Notes under the pieces: generated by a model | What the model was told of the DNA's origin: nothing | Database searches by the model: none | Seen by the model: the letters and a program-made list of their open reading frames with translations, nothing else | Made by a program: the position numbers and the translations under genes | Shown here: in pieces, positions 1-13,028 of the stretch | Position numbering within the stretch: the stretch's first letter is position 1 | How the letters are laid out: each line of letters starts with the position of its first letter | Source of the DNA: Leuctra nigra | Lineage: Eukaryota > Arthropoda > Insecta > Plecoptera > Leuctridae | Length of the DNA stretch: 64,000 bases | Assembly: GCA_934045905.1 (NCBI GenBank) | Contig: OW203767.1 | Location: forward strand, 19,595,073-19,659,072 | Reading direction: 5' to 3'

Positions 1-3000
1 ATAATAATATACCATGATTTTTTTACAAATAAATAATTGTTACCGATTAGATGCATGCTTAAAAATTTATTTTTTCACACATATTTATACAGGTTTTAAT
101 TACATTGTCCATGAAAAATGCGTCTCCTCCAATTCACAAATGACGTATCGACTTTCACTATAAGGTCGAGTATTGATCCTTGTAGAACGCCAGGGATGAT
201 TCTCCTAATTCCGTCTCAGTCTTAGTTTGTCAGCCAGCTCGCGAGTCTAGAACCACGCTTCTGGGTCCATTTAACATGGAAGTTACATCTTAACTTGAGC
301 CAGAGCTAATCTACAAAGTGTCTCCTACCACCCCCCCAACCCAACCCCTCAAACAACTCCAGTCAGAAGAGAAAAAAAAACTAAACAAGTAGAAAGCGCC
401 GCACTAAGAAATCCAAAAGACGTGTAAGAGAGAGAAAAAAACGAACGTTTCACTCAAAAGACGTCATGATATTTTTTTGGCGGGGAAGGATGTTTTTCTT
501 TGGATTGAATGTATTTTTAAGAAGACTTCGAGTCAATTCATTGGGTTTTCTATTCAATGATTTTCTACTTTACGTGTGTTCTTCAGACTTGGGTTTTTGG
601 ACAATGGACCAATAGATGAAGGTCGCTTTAATCTCGAACTGAACTGATACGATTCAATACTATTCATTTTAAAGGGTCCCATTATCTTTTTAAAATATTA
701 AGATTGGTTCTATTGAAGATGGGGAAACTAATACTGCAATCAATGAAATGGTGGTTATTTATATTCCAAAGAATGGAGATGTTGGGTTTCAATTTCGTAT
801 TCAATCAGAAAACGGAAGTATTTATATGCATAGAAATCCGTGAAAGTAAATCCATTTGGATTTTGAAGATTTTAGTCGTTCTCATCAGTTTTCAAGGGGA
901 TTAACTTAATATTTTAAAGAGAGAATTATTAATAAATTAAATTTCTGTTTGGTTATAAGTTATATTACTTTAGTCCAGAGTCCGACGAATTAATAAGATT
1001 GTATAATAAAATAATAAATAACTCACCTTTTGTGGACGTTATTCCTTAAAACGACAAATATACAAAATCTGTAATTAAATTTGCGATTCGAGTCTTCTGC
1101 TATATAATCAAATCTCTTCACAATAATAATATTTCTGGATATATATTTCACAAAGATAAGCCATTTTTCCATTAATAGCTTTTGGTATGACCAAAACTTC
1201 AATACAATTACTTCAATAAAATTATTTGCATTATATCACAATTTGTCATTTGTAAACTTGAATCACAAAAGTTTGGAAAAATATTTAATACGAAGAAATG
1301 ATAAGATAATACTTTTATTTTAATTTTTAAATTTTTATAACGCAAATAAAACGAACTATAGTAAGATTGCTTGAGGGCACGACTAACCTCAAGGGCAGTT
1401 TTAAGGCTACTGGGTGGCTTCAGGCCATATCAGGGTTAGAAATGGTGTTAGAAAAAGGGTTGAGGAAAGGGCGTGAAAATTCGTCAAGATATTTTCTTAT
1501 TCAATGCTTTATGTTGACGTCTTCTTTTCTTCTATATGTCAGAATCAGATAATACAGATCTTATGAAGTGTTGGGTTTAGATCATAATGCATGTACACAA
1601 ACAGACAAAAGTTTAGAAGCTTTAATGAAGAGGAATGCAGAAACCGGCACCTCCACCATCATCAAAGAAAAACGAAAGTCATATTTGGGCAACTCATGTC
1701 AATTTATTAGACATTTTAAAATATATATATGACAAGTGAATACTTGTACATGTAAAAGTATTCAAGTAACATTAAGATTTGTACTACGAAGAAAGTGCAT
1801 AGGTATAATATTTCGTTATTATTGCTGCTGTTATTTTTAATCAAATGTGTCACATGATAGTATATCTTGAATATTTAATGATGCAATAAAATGTGTAGGT
1901 ATGTTATTAAAACGTACTTAATTTCCAGGTAACTTTCTTTATTCATCTCTCATAACATATGTTGCGTCACGTTTTGCTCTTGACTGTACTCATCTCGTAC
2001 AAAACGCATGATTTTATTTCAACATAAGCGAATCTTTGAACCCTTTCATCACCACTCGACGTTGCTATGACAACGATTGTTAACTCTCTTTTTCTATCAT
2101 TGAAATCGTAGAGCGAGAGATATTTTTACCTCTCATCGTATAGGGGGTGTGAAGGGAAGGGGCAGAAGGGGGCAATGCTTACGCCACATACCCATGACTG
2201 AATGTACTACCAACCAATCGGGGACTAGTTCGAGGTGTTTGCAATTCAAGTACTGTTTGCAAACAGAGGTGGTACCAACCTATTCAATAGTGAATGTCAA
2301 AAAAATACGTTTTACAGTTTTTGACATGGAGCAAAATTTTTGATCAAAATAATCCTCCTCTTCTATTCAGTATGGGACATTGGGTTGAATTGGTGATTAT
2401 AGGGGGTTGAAATTGTCAACCCTTTGCTTACAATTGGCAATGGCGTTCTTCTAACTGATAATTATTATGAATCTAATGATGGATTAAAAAAAGTCTTTGT
2501 AACGTTCGTTACAAATTGTGGGTGGTTCATAAAAAATTGTCACATTTATAATTATAAACGTTTTTGTTGCCATTGTTACAATTTTAAGTACCAATTTAAT
2601 ATCACCTGGTCATTTGGATGGTATTCTACGACGGATCTACTTCCGTTATGGAAATATCAGTAAAGAGTACCTAATAAGTAAACTAGGGAGCTCACATCAA
2701 ATTAACGAAAACTTGAAAGCTCTGCGTAGATTTAAGTTAAATTGGTTTGTTTCCAACATAAATCGATATTCAACTTCGTTCTCTGCAATATCCTTAGAAT
2801 TCAAGTTCGAGATTTTCGTAAATTTGTATTTGTATTTGTTTATTTTTTCCAGTTCGATAAATTGCATGATATTAGACAGTCAATAAAATCAATATAAAAA
2901 CATTACAATAAAGACATTAATTTGCATATCTAAAAAATCTTCAGTCGAAATAAAGTGTTCATTAAAAAATCCTTTAAAGTTGTACTACTTGACGTATGTA

Positions 3001-4290
3001 CTATGGTCAGGGTAAATGAACTAGGCCCTCCTGATGCAGAAGAAACTAATTTGAGAAATAAAGGGTTGATTTTGAACAAATATATTGTCTATCAACAAAT
3101 TAAAATATATTTTCCTGTTATATTTTAATTTCATATTGTAGATCTTTACATGCACCTTCATTAATGCACATTAAACGTATTTTTACTCGTTTGTGGTTTG
3201 TATTGGAGTGAACATGTGGCTCTTATCTTGTCCCACAGTGTAACTAGCAATCTCTCGATGAATAGCAGGATTATGTACTCGACGCACCAAATTGGAAGGC
3301 AATTTATTTTGATATTTTCTCTTGAGTACTATTTTCAGTTTTGTAAGCAACCAATAACACGGTGAGCTGCTCCTGCGGAGTTATGTTGCCCGCACGTCAC
3401 CTAATAGGATTATTAGACTCTGGAGTGGGTTTGAAATATACTTGAAACTTCCAGGATTCCTGGAGAAAAGTCTGGAGAGATGAGTACACTTTATGTGGCT
3501 TCAGAGAGGAATAGGGTTTGTTATATTTTTGGCGTCTTCTATATTTTGGAGTTGATACTTTACAAATAATTTAGTCGGCGACTAAAATGTTTTCACAGTG
3601 CAATTGCTAATTAACTACGAAAACGCTACGAACACGCGTTGATAAGCGAGCCTTCGAAAGCCATTATCTTGCAGATAAATATTAAAGAGGAGTTAAAACT
3701 GTAAATCAATTTCAGGTGAAACCAATAGAACGATCTTGCTTTAAATCAAAACGAAAATGAACTGAATAGTAATAAATCATTTGTGAAAAATTATTTGTGA
3801 AAAAAAATCATTTGTGAAAAAAAGCAGCAAGAATATACAAACACGCAAACCTATTTTTTATAATTTGTGGTACTGTACAAAATATGATTATAATCTTATA
3901 AGTTTTTATGATGTATACTTCTGTATTTTATCAACAACATTTATGCATGTTTTATAATGTAATACGCATGTTAACCAATAACCTATAGGTAAATAAATAC
4001 ATAAAAATATACAACGATGTCTAATCCAATCATTATACATATTTTAAAAATGTGAAGGTGTAACTCGAAATAACGTCCTCAATCTCTCAAAGTTGATGTA
4101 AAAGCTCTGTTTTCAGTGAACTTGGTCACGTGGTTAGATAATTCCCCGCTCTGAGGATTTAAAAATACTTGGCGCTCTGAGCCAGGAGATAACGACGGAT
4201 AGCAATTAAATTTATTAATTATTTTGTTCTGTAAACTCCACGCACAAAGATTTATAAAAAAGGATAATTGGTGACTTAATTAATGCGGTG
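1..4290. other. AT-rich non-coding stretch
   Basis: No reading frame here looks like a real exon: those present are short, start at non-ATG codons or have AT-driven composition. No tRNA or clear transposon ends were seen. The only repeated item noticed is a 23-bp motif at 3634-3656 that recurs elsewhere in the window (listed separately). The stretch is probably intergenic or part of a long intron. Confidence 0.6.
3634..3656 (+). repeat. Short dispersed motif, copy 1
   Basis: Contains ACGCGTTGATAAGCGAGC followed by CTTCG. The same string recurs at 8351-8373 with one substitution, and its first 17 bases at 21704-21720. Copies 1 and 2 also share AAAACGCT a few bases upstream, so the similarity extends beyond the core. 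Probably the end of an unrecognised transposon family. Confidence 0.5.
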
Positions 4291-4305
4291 AAAGAGGTCT
4301 GGAAG

Positions 4306-4829
<524 letters not shown>

Positions 4830-4839
4830 TCATCACACA

Positions 4840-7437
4840 AAACAAAACGGCCAATAAGAAATAGAAAAGTGGTTGAACAAAAAAATCACAAAACTCAGGA
4901 GAATAAAAACAAAAGTGAAAAGAAAAATGCCTATGGAATGGATGTGTATGAATTGATCCGACTATTAGTACTTGTTCGTTCGACAAAAGCTGGTAGAATT
5001 GAATGAAGCACAGCCTCGCATAACTGTAGAGCCAGGTGTGAAATTCACGCTCTCAGAAACAATGCCACTGGGTTTGTGCACTTCCAATCACTTGATTGCA
5101 CAAATGACGTTTTGGTAGCTGCAGGGAATCGATGAGGTGAATCTTTGTGGCGCAATCACGCCTTGCCAATGACGGGGTTTCAAAATTAGACCCGTTTTAT
5201 TAATTTTTTAAGAAGAGTCACTGACGTCAATTTAACTGAAATATATTATCATTAAATGTAAATATGATATTCATATTAAGGTTGATGTAAAAAATATGGT
5301 ATGAAGCTTAAAGTGGTTCCATCGTTTCGGCATAGGAATGAGAATTTGCTCTAATTCACACCAAAGATTAATGAAACCATATTACATACAACTAGCAAAA
5401 AATATTTGCCCCTTACGGTATCATATAATTAGATATTCTTGATTGAAGATTATCTTTTCCCCCATAAGATAACACAGGGAGACATGAAATCGTCCTGGAA
5501 AATTGGCCTTAAATTGCTCCTAAAACCGCAAGAGGAATGACAAATTATTGAAAATAGTCTCAAATTAAAGATAATAATTTTTAGAATAAGACTGCCGTTT
5601 GAAAATATGGGGTCACGGGCCAAATAAGAAAGAAACTGTGTACAATGTGTAAAATTTACCATAAATCTGGCAACATTGCACTACAAATATGAATTATTTT
5701 GGGATAGTTTAATTGGAACTTCAATTAAAAACATATAATTGGAGCACACGGTAAGATATAATTGTTTTATGCTGTTGTTTGAGGTATTATTTCATCAGAA
5801 ATATGTATGAATTACGGCGAATTCTAAGCACCTTGGCTGGAGCAGTGGGACCACTTTAATTAGGAATATTTTGTTTATGATAATAAAATTGTTTGCAAAT
5901 TTAAGCAAAATCTGCGTAAAATTGGTATGGGTAACAACTTATACACTTATAACACTTATAGTTATATAGTTGGGGAAAGCTCTTTTATAAAATGAAGTTC
6001 TTACTGTTTTAAATTTGTAAATCATCAGCGTGTGATTGAAAACTGAATTGATTTAGAGTTTGATAATACTTAACTTAAGAGATGTGAAAAAAGACGTAGA
6101 AATTGCTGGAACTAGATGCAGTCGTCAGACCTTGGTGGGCAATTACAAAAATGTGTGCGTTCTTAGAACTAAATTCATTTAGGGATACATTGTGTAATGA
6201 GGTATAGCCTCCTGCCTTAGCAGGTTTTGAATCCAATAAATATAGATAATAATTATAATAATAATGAATGAGGTATATCATTACTTGTTACCATGGCAAT
6301 ATCCTAATCTACTGTTGAAAAACAAAAATCTAAAATGCAATTATATAAATTTTACGAATATACATCTAATTCTCTAAATAACTTATTTTGAACAAAACAA
6401 ATATCATAATATTGATTCATCAAGTTTAATAAACAAGTAAAGTGAATGTTAGCAATTAGCGCTAAAAATGATAAAAGCAAGTCCAAGTAATAAGTCTGTG
6501 CCATTCAATTCATGATACTCTTTCCTTCACATGAAAATCCACGAAACAAAACGACACATCATTCAATGTATTTTCTCGCGCTTAAACTCTCCAAGCTAAT
6601 GCATCTGCAATAACGAAGCGCTGGTTTCAGTTGTACAAGTCTATTGTCACATCCGTGTGAAAGAAGGGGTGGGAGACATACGTAGGAGAGATAAGGGCCA
6701 ATTAGCGACGTTATCCTGCGCGAAACGTGCGCGAAATCCGTGACATTTCGCGCAGGAAATACGAAATATTCATGCAGCATGAACGTGGTAAATAAAATGC
6801 CAGAAAAAAATAATACGACAAAAAAATATACTAACAATCCGGGTAAATTTTCATATGGGAATCTCATCCCCTTTTTTTCATCCCCTATTTTCAGTGAGTG
6901 TGTTTAGCCAGTTTACGCTCTCAAAGAGAATTGTTAAAAAAGCGAAGCGAGTCGGAATTTTTCAAGAGATGTGTTTTCGTGGTTTTCTATTTGCCGATCA
7001 TCCAAGTGTTGAGGGTTGCATAACTAGTCAGGGGTGAGCGTATCGAACTGTCTGTGTGTGTGTGTGTGTAGATGGTGTCACTCGGCATGGCGTTATAACA
7101 AGTTATTATTTGTGTTTTTGTAGCTGTAAGTATAGACACGGTTGAGTAATTGGGATGAAAGGATTCGTGAAAAATATTTAAATTGATTACTCGTTAAAAT
7201 AATGTATTATTAACGCAATTGGGCAAACCCTGCACCAGAAAATATGTATAAAATACATGTATTAATCACTAGACAATGACAAATAGTTGAAAAATAAAAT
7301 TTACTGGTCTGAAATCTGTTTCTACATTTGAATCTGGTTTTATTTCTTTAGTAACTACCCTTCATGAAAGCTAATCAACGACACATTAGTAAACTATGCC
7401 TGGAACGTATAGAAATACTTGTTTTAATGTCAGAAAT
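4840..7437. other. AT-rich non-coding stretch
   Basis: No credible exon, RNA gene or transposon end was seen. There is a short (GT)n tract near 7056-7069. Reading frames are short and interrupted. Confidence 0.55.
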
Positions 7438-7603
7438 AATTGAATAATTGATTAATTGAATACTACCGGTCATTATTAAATCAAATAATAATGATCCAGA
7501 AATCTGATTCCGAATTGCTATTGTGTTTAGATATCTTTTCCAAAAGAAAGCTGCGTTGAATTTTTCTTGATCAATGAAAGAGTATTGCTATTTGTTATTA
7601 TAG
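7438..7603 (+). repeat. Partial direct copy of the neighbouring foldback arm
   Basis: These 166 bases reappear almost exactly at about 7643-7797, the left arm of the foldback element that follows, and inverted at about 7927-8095. The copy lacks the outer TIR (the part with GACTAAAAACTCAG). It is either a truncated earlier insertion or a product of arm duplication. Confidence 0.8.
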
Positions 7604-7613
7604 CAATATTTGT

Positions 7614-8123
7614 GACTAAAAACTCAGCTAGAAGGATGAGAATTGAATAATTGATTAATTGAATACCGGTCATTATTAAATCAAATAATAATGATCCAGA
7701 AATCTGATTCCGAATTGCTATTGTGTTTAGATATCTTTTCCAAAAGAAAGCTGCGTTGAATTTTTCTTGATCAATGAAAGAGTATTGCTATTTGTTATTT
7801 GGCAGGGATGTGTATTTGTTATTATCTCAAATAAAGAAGGGAGCATCAAGAAGGGATAAAGTGAAAATTTAGTATACAATTTTAGTATTTTGCTATTTGT
7901 TATTTGGCAGGGATGTGTATTTGTTATTATCTCAAATAATAACAAATAGCAATACTCTTTCATTGATCAAGAAAAATTCAACGCAGCTTTCTTTTGGAAA
8001 AGATATCTAAACACAATAGCAATTCGGAATCAGATTTCTGGATCATTATTATTTGATTTAATAATGACCGGTATTCAATTAATCAATTATTTAATTCTCA
8101 TCCTTCTAGCTGAGTTTTTAGTC
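7614..8123. mobile_element. Foldback / MITE-like element, about 510 bp
   Basis: It starts with GACTAAAAACTCAGCTAGAA and ends with the exact reverse complement. The arms (7614-7797 and 7927-8123) are near-identical inverted repeats of about 185 bases. The loop contains a short duplicated block (CTATTTGTTATTTGGCAGGG occurs twice) and a string of about 36 bases shared with 8436-8475. It has no coding capacity, so it would be a non-autonomous DNA transposon or foldback element. Confidence 0.8.
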
Positions 8124-8350
8124 GTCAGTCGAATGCTGGGATGGTTCTCTAGTAACACAATAAGTCCCCACTGCCTCCTTCCCAACGTCCATCCTTACAT
8201 CGTCGTCGTCGTCATCATAGCTATGGATTTTTAAATTTTTAACTTGATTTAAGCGATTAATGCATTTTAAAATGTTCGTTTTCCGTTTTCAATTAAAAGT
8301 GTAATCTTTAGGAGTCTGTCATGCAATGTACTAGGAAAACGCTCAGTGTA

Positions 8351-8373
8351 ACGCGTTGATGAGCGAGCCTTCG
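8351..8373 (+). repeat. Short dispersed motif, copy 2
   Basis: ACGCGTTGATGAGCGAGCCT followed by TCG, differing by one base from copy 1 at 3634-3656. It lies just downstream of the foldback element. Confidence 0.5.
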
Positions 8374-8524
8374 TACTGCATCCCATTTAATAAGCGTTTG
8401 CAAGTATCAGCTACTCTACAGGCCTTGGAGCTGAAGCATCAAGAAGGGATAAAGTGAAAATTTAGTATACAATTTTCAAATATTTCAAGATTAACTTTTG
8501 AAAATAACGATAAATACGAAATAC

Positions 8525-8925
8525 CTATAATATGTTGGTCTCAATGACCATGCGAAGTTTTAAGTTGATCGGTCAATCGGTTCTAGTTTAAATTTAAAAA
8601 ATCACAGGAAAGATGATTTAAAATTTTAATCAATTGGAGGATTTGGCTGAAACTTTGTAAGATTGGGGACAATGTTGGTTTCAATGACTTTGCAAAATTT
8701 CAAATTGTTCGGACCAACCAATCGAAAGATATATTTTTTTAAATTTGAACCAATCACAGGATCCCGTTTAACAACGATCGCAGAGACCACTTAGATTATG
8801 TGTGCAAAATTTCAGATCGATTGGTTGTGCGGTTTAACCTGGGCAGTGCAGGCAAAAAATAAAAAAAAAAACACACAGAGAAGAGTACCGTGGTGACGCT
8901 CGCTACGCTCGCTCAATTATGTATT
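8525..8925 (+). repeat. Interspersed repeat family R1, copy 1
   Basis: About 400 bases matching, in reverse orientation, 63535-63945. Shared landmarks include the phrase around 'gcaaaatttcagatcgattgg', the 'gcagtgcaggcaaaaa' stretch, the motif AGAGTACCGTGGTGAC, and the terminal GCTCGCTACGCTCGCTCAA. Diverged relatives occur at 56935-57435, 60832-60880 and 62555-62650. No coding potential; the constant end suggests a retroelement tail or a non-autonomous transposon. Confidence 0.75.
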
Positions 8926-8990
8926 GTTTTGGAAATAAAAAACTACCTAGATTTAAAACCATGCTCTAAAAGTCGAACTCGAGTCACTGG

Positions 8991-9355
8991 ACGTGCTAAT
9001 GTGATGTGCTAATGTGATGCGCTAATGTGATGTGCTAATGTGATGTTCTAATGTGATGTGCTAATGTGACGTGCTAATGTGATATGCTAATGTGATGTTC
9101 TAATGTGATGTGCTAATGTGATGTGCTTCTGTGATGCGCTAATGTGATGTGCTAATGTGATGTGCTAATGTAATGTGCTAATGTGATGTGCTTATGTGAT
9201 GTGCTGTGATGTGCTGTGATGTGCTAATGTGATGTGCTACTGTGATGTGCTAGCGACGTGCTAATGTGATGTGCTAATGTGATATGCTAATGTGATGTGC
9301 TGTGATGTGCTAATGTGATGTGCTAGCGACGTGCTAATGTGATGCGCTAATGTGA
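8991..9355 (+). repeat. 13-bp minisatellite (ATGTGATGTGCTA)
   Basis: Tandem copies of a 13-bp unit with point variants (GATGCGCTA, GATATGCTA, GATGTTCTA), some shortened units (GTGATGTGCT) and two copies of a GCTAGCGACGTGCTA variant block. About 28 units in all. It is adjacent to repeat R1. Confidence 0.95.
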
Positions 9356-10640
9356 ATATTGTTTACGAATAACAAGCGCGTCGAGTCTGTAGGACCGGGG
9401 GTGTTATTGATTTTCCCTCTCTCTTACTCCTTGAAACAAGGGGCAGAAGATGAGGAGCACAGCATCCAGCGATTTGTACCCAACAACAGTTTAACCTTAT
9501 CGAGTTTGTTACAGATCTCTGCACATTCCTGGCTATACCGAGCTCGAAACTGCTTCTTAGCGGCAAACTCATTTCCAGCCAAATATTAGCAATTTACACT
9601 GAGAGCAAAACAAAGATAGGCATTACAATGATACGGATTGTTGACTAAATCTACAAATTATCTAGTCTAAAAACTTGTAAAATGAAGTTTGTTTTTGGAA
9701 GTTTTTTTTTAAGTTTTTTTTTGTACTCTTGGCTTTTTTATTATTTAAAATTCGGAGTTGATATTTTTTTGTTACACAAGTCAAAAATGATTTGTGTTAC
9801 TTTGCAATACCTTTAACTTTCTGCCCATTGGAGTATTATTATTTTTATATTTGGTGGAGGTGCCATATTTTATTCATATTTCATTTCTACAAGCATTACA
9901 ACTTTGCATGTGTATTATTTTCATATGAATTCCATTTCAGTTATAAAACCATACAGAATAGCGTCTGCCAAGCTATGAGTTCTCTATAGCCTAAGATTCC
10001 CTTCGGGGTAGTTATGTTAGTTTAGGGGATGAAATATCAAGTTTCAACACACTCCAGTAGAAGTAACGAAGTACAACTGTTACTACCTCAAGAATACGAA
10101 CTTACGATTTTAATATCTATATTGACATCATTAAAAGTTAACAAAGAATATTATTGTAAATTATTGTAATAAAATCACATATTCAATGAAATCATATAGG
10201 TACTTTTACTTTCACATACTCTTAATCACCCTATGGTAAGTTTAGGCCAACTTTCGAATACAATCAAACTCATCCCTCAAAATTTGTCATTTTCATCTTT
10301 CATCTCATTTTTATCTCTTACACCCTTTATTCAAGAAGACTGACAATCACTCTGTGAGAAGCACCATAGATGATGACTCGTTACATAGTATTTAATCGCC
10401 TCCCTCCCCCCCACAACTTCACATTAAAATCCTACTCATTTCTTTCTTGTTTAGAAACAGCAAACTGGTCGCTTTCAGAGGGGTAATCGTAAAAGAAGGG
10501 GGAGGGGGGACGCCATGTTGGAAAATCATCACGCCAACCATCTTGTATTGTGTTTTTGTGGAGACAAAAGTGAGTGATAGCAGGCAATATAGTTGGTTGA
10601 AGAAAATATCAAATTATCTTAGAGAATACAGATATGAGAG
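9356..10640. other. Non-coding stretch
   Basis: A slightly GC-richer patch at 9360-9590 has open frames on both strands, but neither has recognisable sequence or splice context. Nothing else was identified. Confidence 0.45.
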
Positions 10641-10715
10641 GAGTAAATTGCGTGGTTCGTATCCCGGTTGCGAATATTTTTCTAGCAAAGACTTCGTAAA
10701 TGAGAGAAAAAATAA
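10640..10715 (+). repeat. SINE-like fragment, copy 1
   Basis: A block around GGTTCGTATCCCGGTTGCG, resembling a pol III B box, is followed by a segment ending AAAGACTTCGTAAATGAGA. The downstream part recurs inverted at 11020-11075. No A box was found, so this is a tail or 5'-truncated SINE fragment at best. Confidence 0.4.
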
Positions 10716-11019
10716 TTTTTATAAAATTCCAGTTTTAACATTCTTGAAGTGAAATAAATTGTTGATCCAACTAGATTATATTTTCAAATGCCACTCACGA
10801 TAGTTCTGGGCTGAAATTTTAGGGTCGTGAAAACACTCTAGAGTAAAAAATTTCGATTTTTTAATTCGAAATAGAGCATATTTACGGTTAATATATCCTT
10901 CATTTTCTGACGTAATAGGTGTCAGAACACAGTATGTATACTGCACTTCTAAATCAGAGTTCTATTTGTATAAATAAGTAAGTTATTAGAGATTTTGTCA
11001 CAGCCAATAATTTACGTCC

Positions 11020-11075
11020 CATTTACGAAGTCTTTGCCAGAAAAATTCTCGCATCCCGGTTAGGGTATGAATTTA
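11020..11075 (-). repeat. SINE-like fragment, copy 2 (inverted)
   Basis: The reverse complement carries AACCGGGATGCGAGAA and GCAAAGACTTCGTAAATG, matching the block at 10655-10715 with a few differences. The two copies face each other across about 300 bases. Confidence 0.45.
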
Positions 11076-11696
11076 TAGTCAGGTGTGACCGTTTAGTCTG
11101 GTGTTTCACGTAACCTAATTAGTAGACGGAGCACATAGGTGTATTTCAAATTATCTCAGATTCTCGGACTACTTGAATGACGTACTTTTGTGTGTTTCTT
11201 CAAAATTAGTTTTTGTAGTGGGCGACAAAACTCGAAACACGAATCATTAGACCATGGAGTTAAAATTATTAATCCGTTTATTAATTATTTATTGAGTTTA
11301 TTAAAACTCCATAATTAGACATTGAAAATCACAATTATTATGATTAAGAAGCAGTTAAATTTCAGTAAACCTTAAAAATAATTAAAGAAAGAAGCTAATT
11401 TCAAATATTCGATGCGAAGTTGAGGGTACAGAAAGTTCGTGCACGAAATCCGCATACTTTGAATGAAAAGAAATACTTCTATCAGAAGAACTTCGCTCAA
11501 AGAGATCATAGAATTCCTCCCTGAATAGTTTATTACGCAATAGTTTTTTACATACTTCGTCAACATGCGTATTTAATTACTATAGAACGACATCAATTCA
11601 CCAACTATGTCATTAATAAGAAATCAAACTATTGTCCAAGGAAATATTCATAATCCTAAGAGATGAATATCATCTTGGATGCTGGAGATCCTGACA

Positions 11697-11747
11697 GTGC
11701 GTGACAATGCGTGTGACGTGTCACGTTTATCACGCATTGTCACGCAC
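11697..11747. repeat. 17-bp perfect inverted repeat (hairpin)
   Basis: GTGCGTGACAATGCGTG is followed after 17 bases by its exact reverse complement at 11731-11747. The spacer itself contains GTGACGTGTCAC, a smaller palindrome. Could be a cruciform, a tiny foldback transposon remnant, or a transcript hairpin. Confidence 0.85.
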
Positions 11748-12197
11748 TTACCAATCATCTTCCAATGGCAAAGGTTTGGTTAGAAAATATTCTAGCTGGC
11801 AAGAAGATGAGAGAAGAAAAGACTAAAGAGGTAAGGCTATCTCGATCTTTCCCTTTTACAGTGTCATTCGTTTGTTTTTTTGTGCGCATTTCTGGACGAC
11901 AGTGCAGTGAAATTTACCATCTTGTTCAATATTGTGTAGTTTGGTATACATCGACAATACTTTGATTGAGGACGTTTAGCAATCTGAGGAACACATTTTT
12001 ACATGCTCATTGCGATCTTAAATTTTAATACAAATTACAAACGAAATGATTAAATATCATTAATATCATATTTTATCATTTCACGTTTATCATTTTATCA
12101 TAGAACTAATTCTACATTTACCTCATGCCTAAAATCTGTCAAGAAAAATTACTAGTTGTGAGTTACACTGGTCGATTTATAATTTTTATTTTTTTTT

Positions 12198-12265
12198 AGT
12201 TCTCCAGGTCTTGTAAAAAGTCCTGCTTATATATAAGCAGGACTTTTTACAAGACCTGGAGAACT
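12198..12265. repeat. Perfect 68-bp palindrome
   Basis: Bases 12198-12231 and 12232-12265 are exact reverse complements with no spacer. The half-site begins AGTTCTCCAGGTCTTG and the centre is TTATATATAA. It directly abuts the left TIR of the MITE that follows. Confidence 0.95.
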
Positions 12266-12498
12266 TACACTCCTGGACACTGAAATTGGCCCGCGGTCAA
12301 TGTTCAAGTGGCACTACGGCTAGTATTTATTTATTTATTTATTTATTTATTCAATTATTTTAAGACATTTTTCGGTCCTAAACTCACACTAGCCATCCGG
12401 TCTTCGTGCCAAAAAATTACATTAAAATAAATGTTAAATACTAGCCGTAGTGCCACTTGAACATTGACTGTGGGCCAATTTCAGTGTCCAGGAGTGTA
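12266..12498. mobile_element. TIR MITE, about 233 bp
   Basis: It begins TACACTCCTGGACACTGAAA and ends with the reverse complement. The inverted arms are about 65 bases with one or two mismatches (for example CCGCGGTCAATG against CCCACAGTCAATG). The loop contains an (ATTT)n microsatellite at about 12327-12351. The outermost TA on both sides suits a Tc1/mariner-type TA target. No coding capacity. Confidence 0.85.
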
Positions 12499-12594
12499 CG
12501 TATACCAATAGGTATTTAATTACGAAGTTTTCGAAGCTGATCTTAGTTAATAATAATATTTTAATTATTTATCTCTAGATTTTGTTCTTACCAG

Positions 12595-12704
12595 ACATGC
12601 ATGAGCCCGCGGAGCCGAAAGAGTTCTTCAGCTGGGAGAATCCTGGAAAACAGAGTTCTGACATTGAGTTCCCCACTATGATCATGACGCCACAGACTAA
12701 TTAA
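12595..12704 (+). CDS. Candidate terminal coding exon, unidentified
   Basis: A polypyrimidine-rich stretch ending TCTTACCAG precedes an open segment ending in TAA at 12702-12704. The frame that uses the ATG at 12597 reads about 35 residues, starting MHEPAEPKEFFSWENPG; it is acidic and richer in GC than its surroundings, and would enter in phase 1. A second frame, entering in phase 0, also stays open for about 28 codons, which weakens the case. No upstream partner exon with matching phase was found and the sequence is not recognised as any family. It could be the last exon of a plus-strand gene whose body lies outside the window, or chance. Confidence 0.35.
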
Positions 12705-12901
12705 CAGACAATCAGACTAATCAATCAGAGGAATAGCAGTTAATTAACTGAGCCGTGATGTGGCTTCTTGAGATGAAGATTCAGCTGTCACGTGACATTT
12801 GACAGGTGGCTCAGTGCGCAGATCGTCGCACACCAACTATTTCAATCCAGGATTATAGCTGGATATGGGTTCATTTAATTCACGGACACGATTGTAGTAA
12901 C

Positions 12902-13028
12902 TTAGGGCAAGTCTTTCAATACTCTGCTAAAACAAGTAATTAACAGGAATGTTATTGGTTGTTGCCATGACAATACAGTCCTAATAAACAGTTTAAAAGT
13001 TAACAGAGTATTGGAAGACTGGCCCTTA
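12902..13028. mobile_element. PIF/Harbinger-like MITE, about 120 bp
   Basis: TIRs: left GGGCAAGTCTTTCAATACTC and right, read inward, GGCCAGTCTTCCAATACTC; both are followed by TGYTAA. TTA flanks both sides, matching the 3-bp TWA target duplication of PIF/Harbinger elements. The centre reads TTATTGGTTGTTGCCAT. A diverged second copy lies at 20294-20433. Confidence 0.7.

Noticed and set aside
11765..11830. Possible exon (MAKVWLENILAGKK) ending at GTAAGG
   Set aside because: Donor looks good, but there is no matching phase with the candidate exon at 12595 and no upstream exon or family match.
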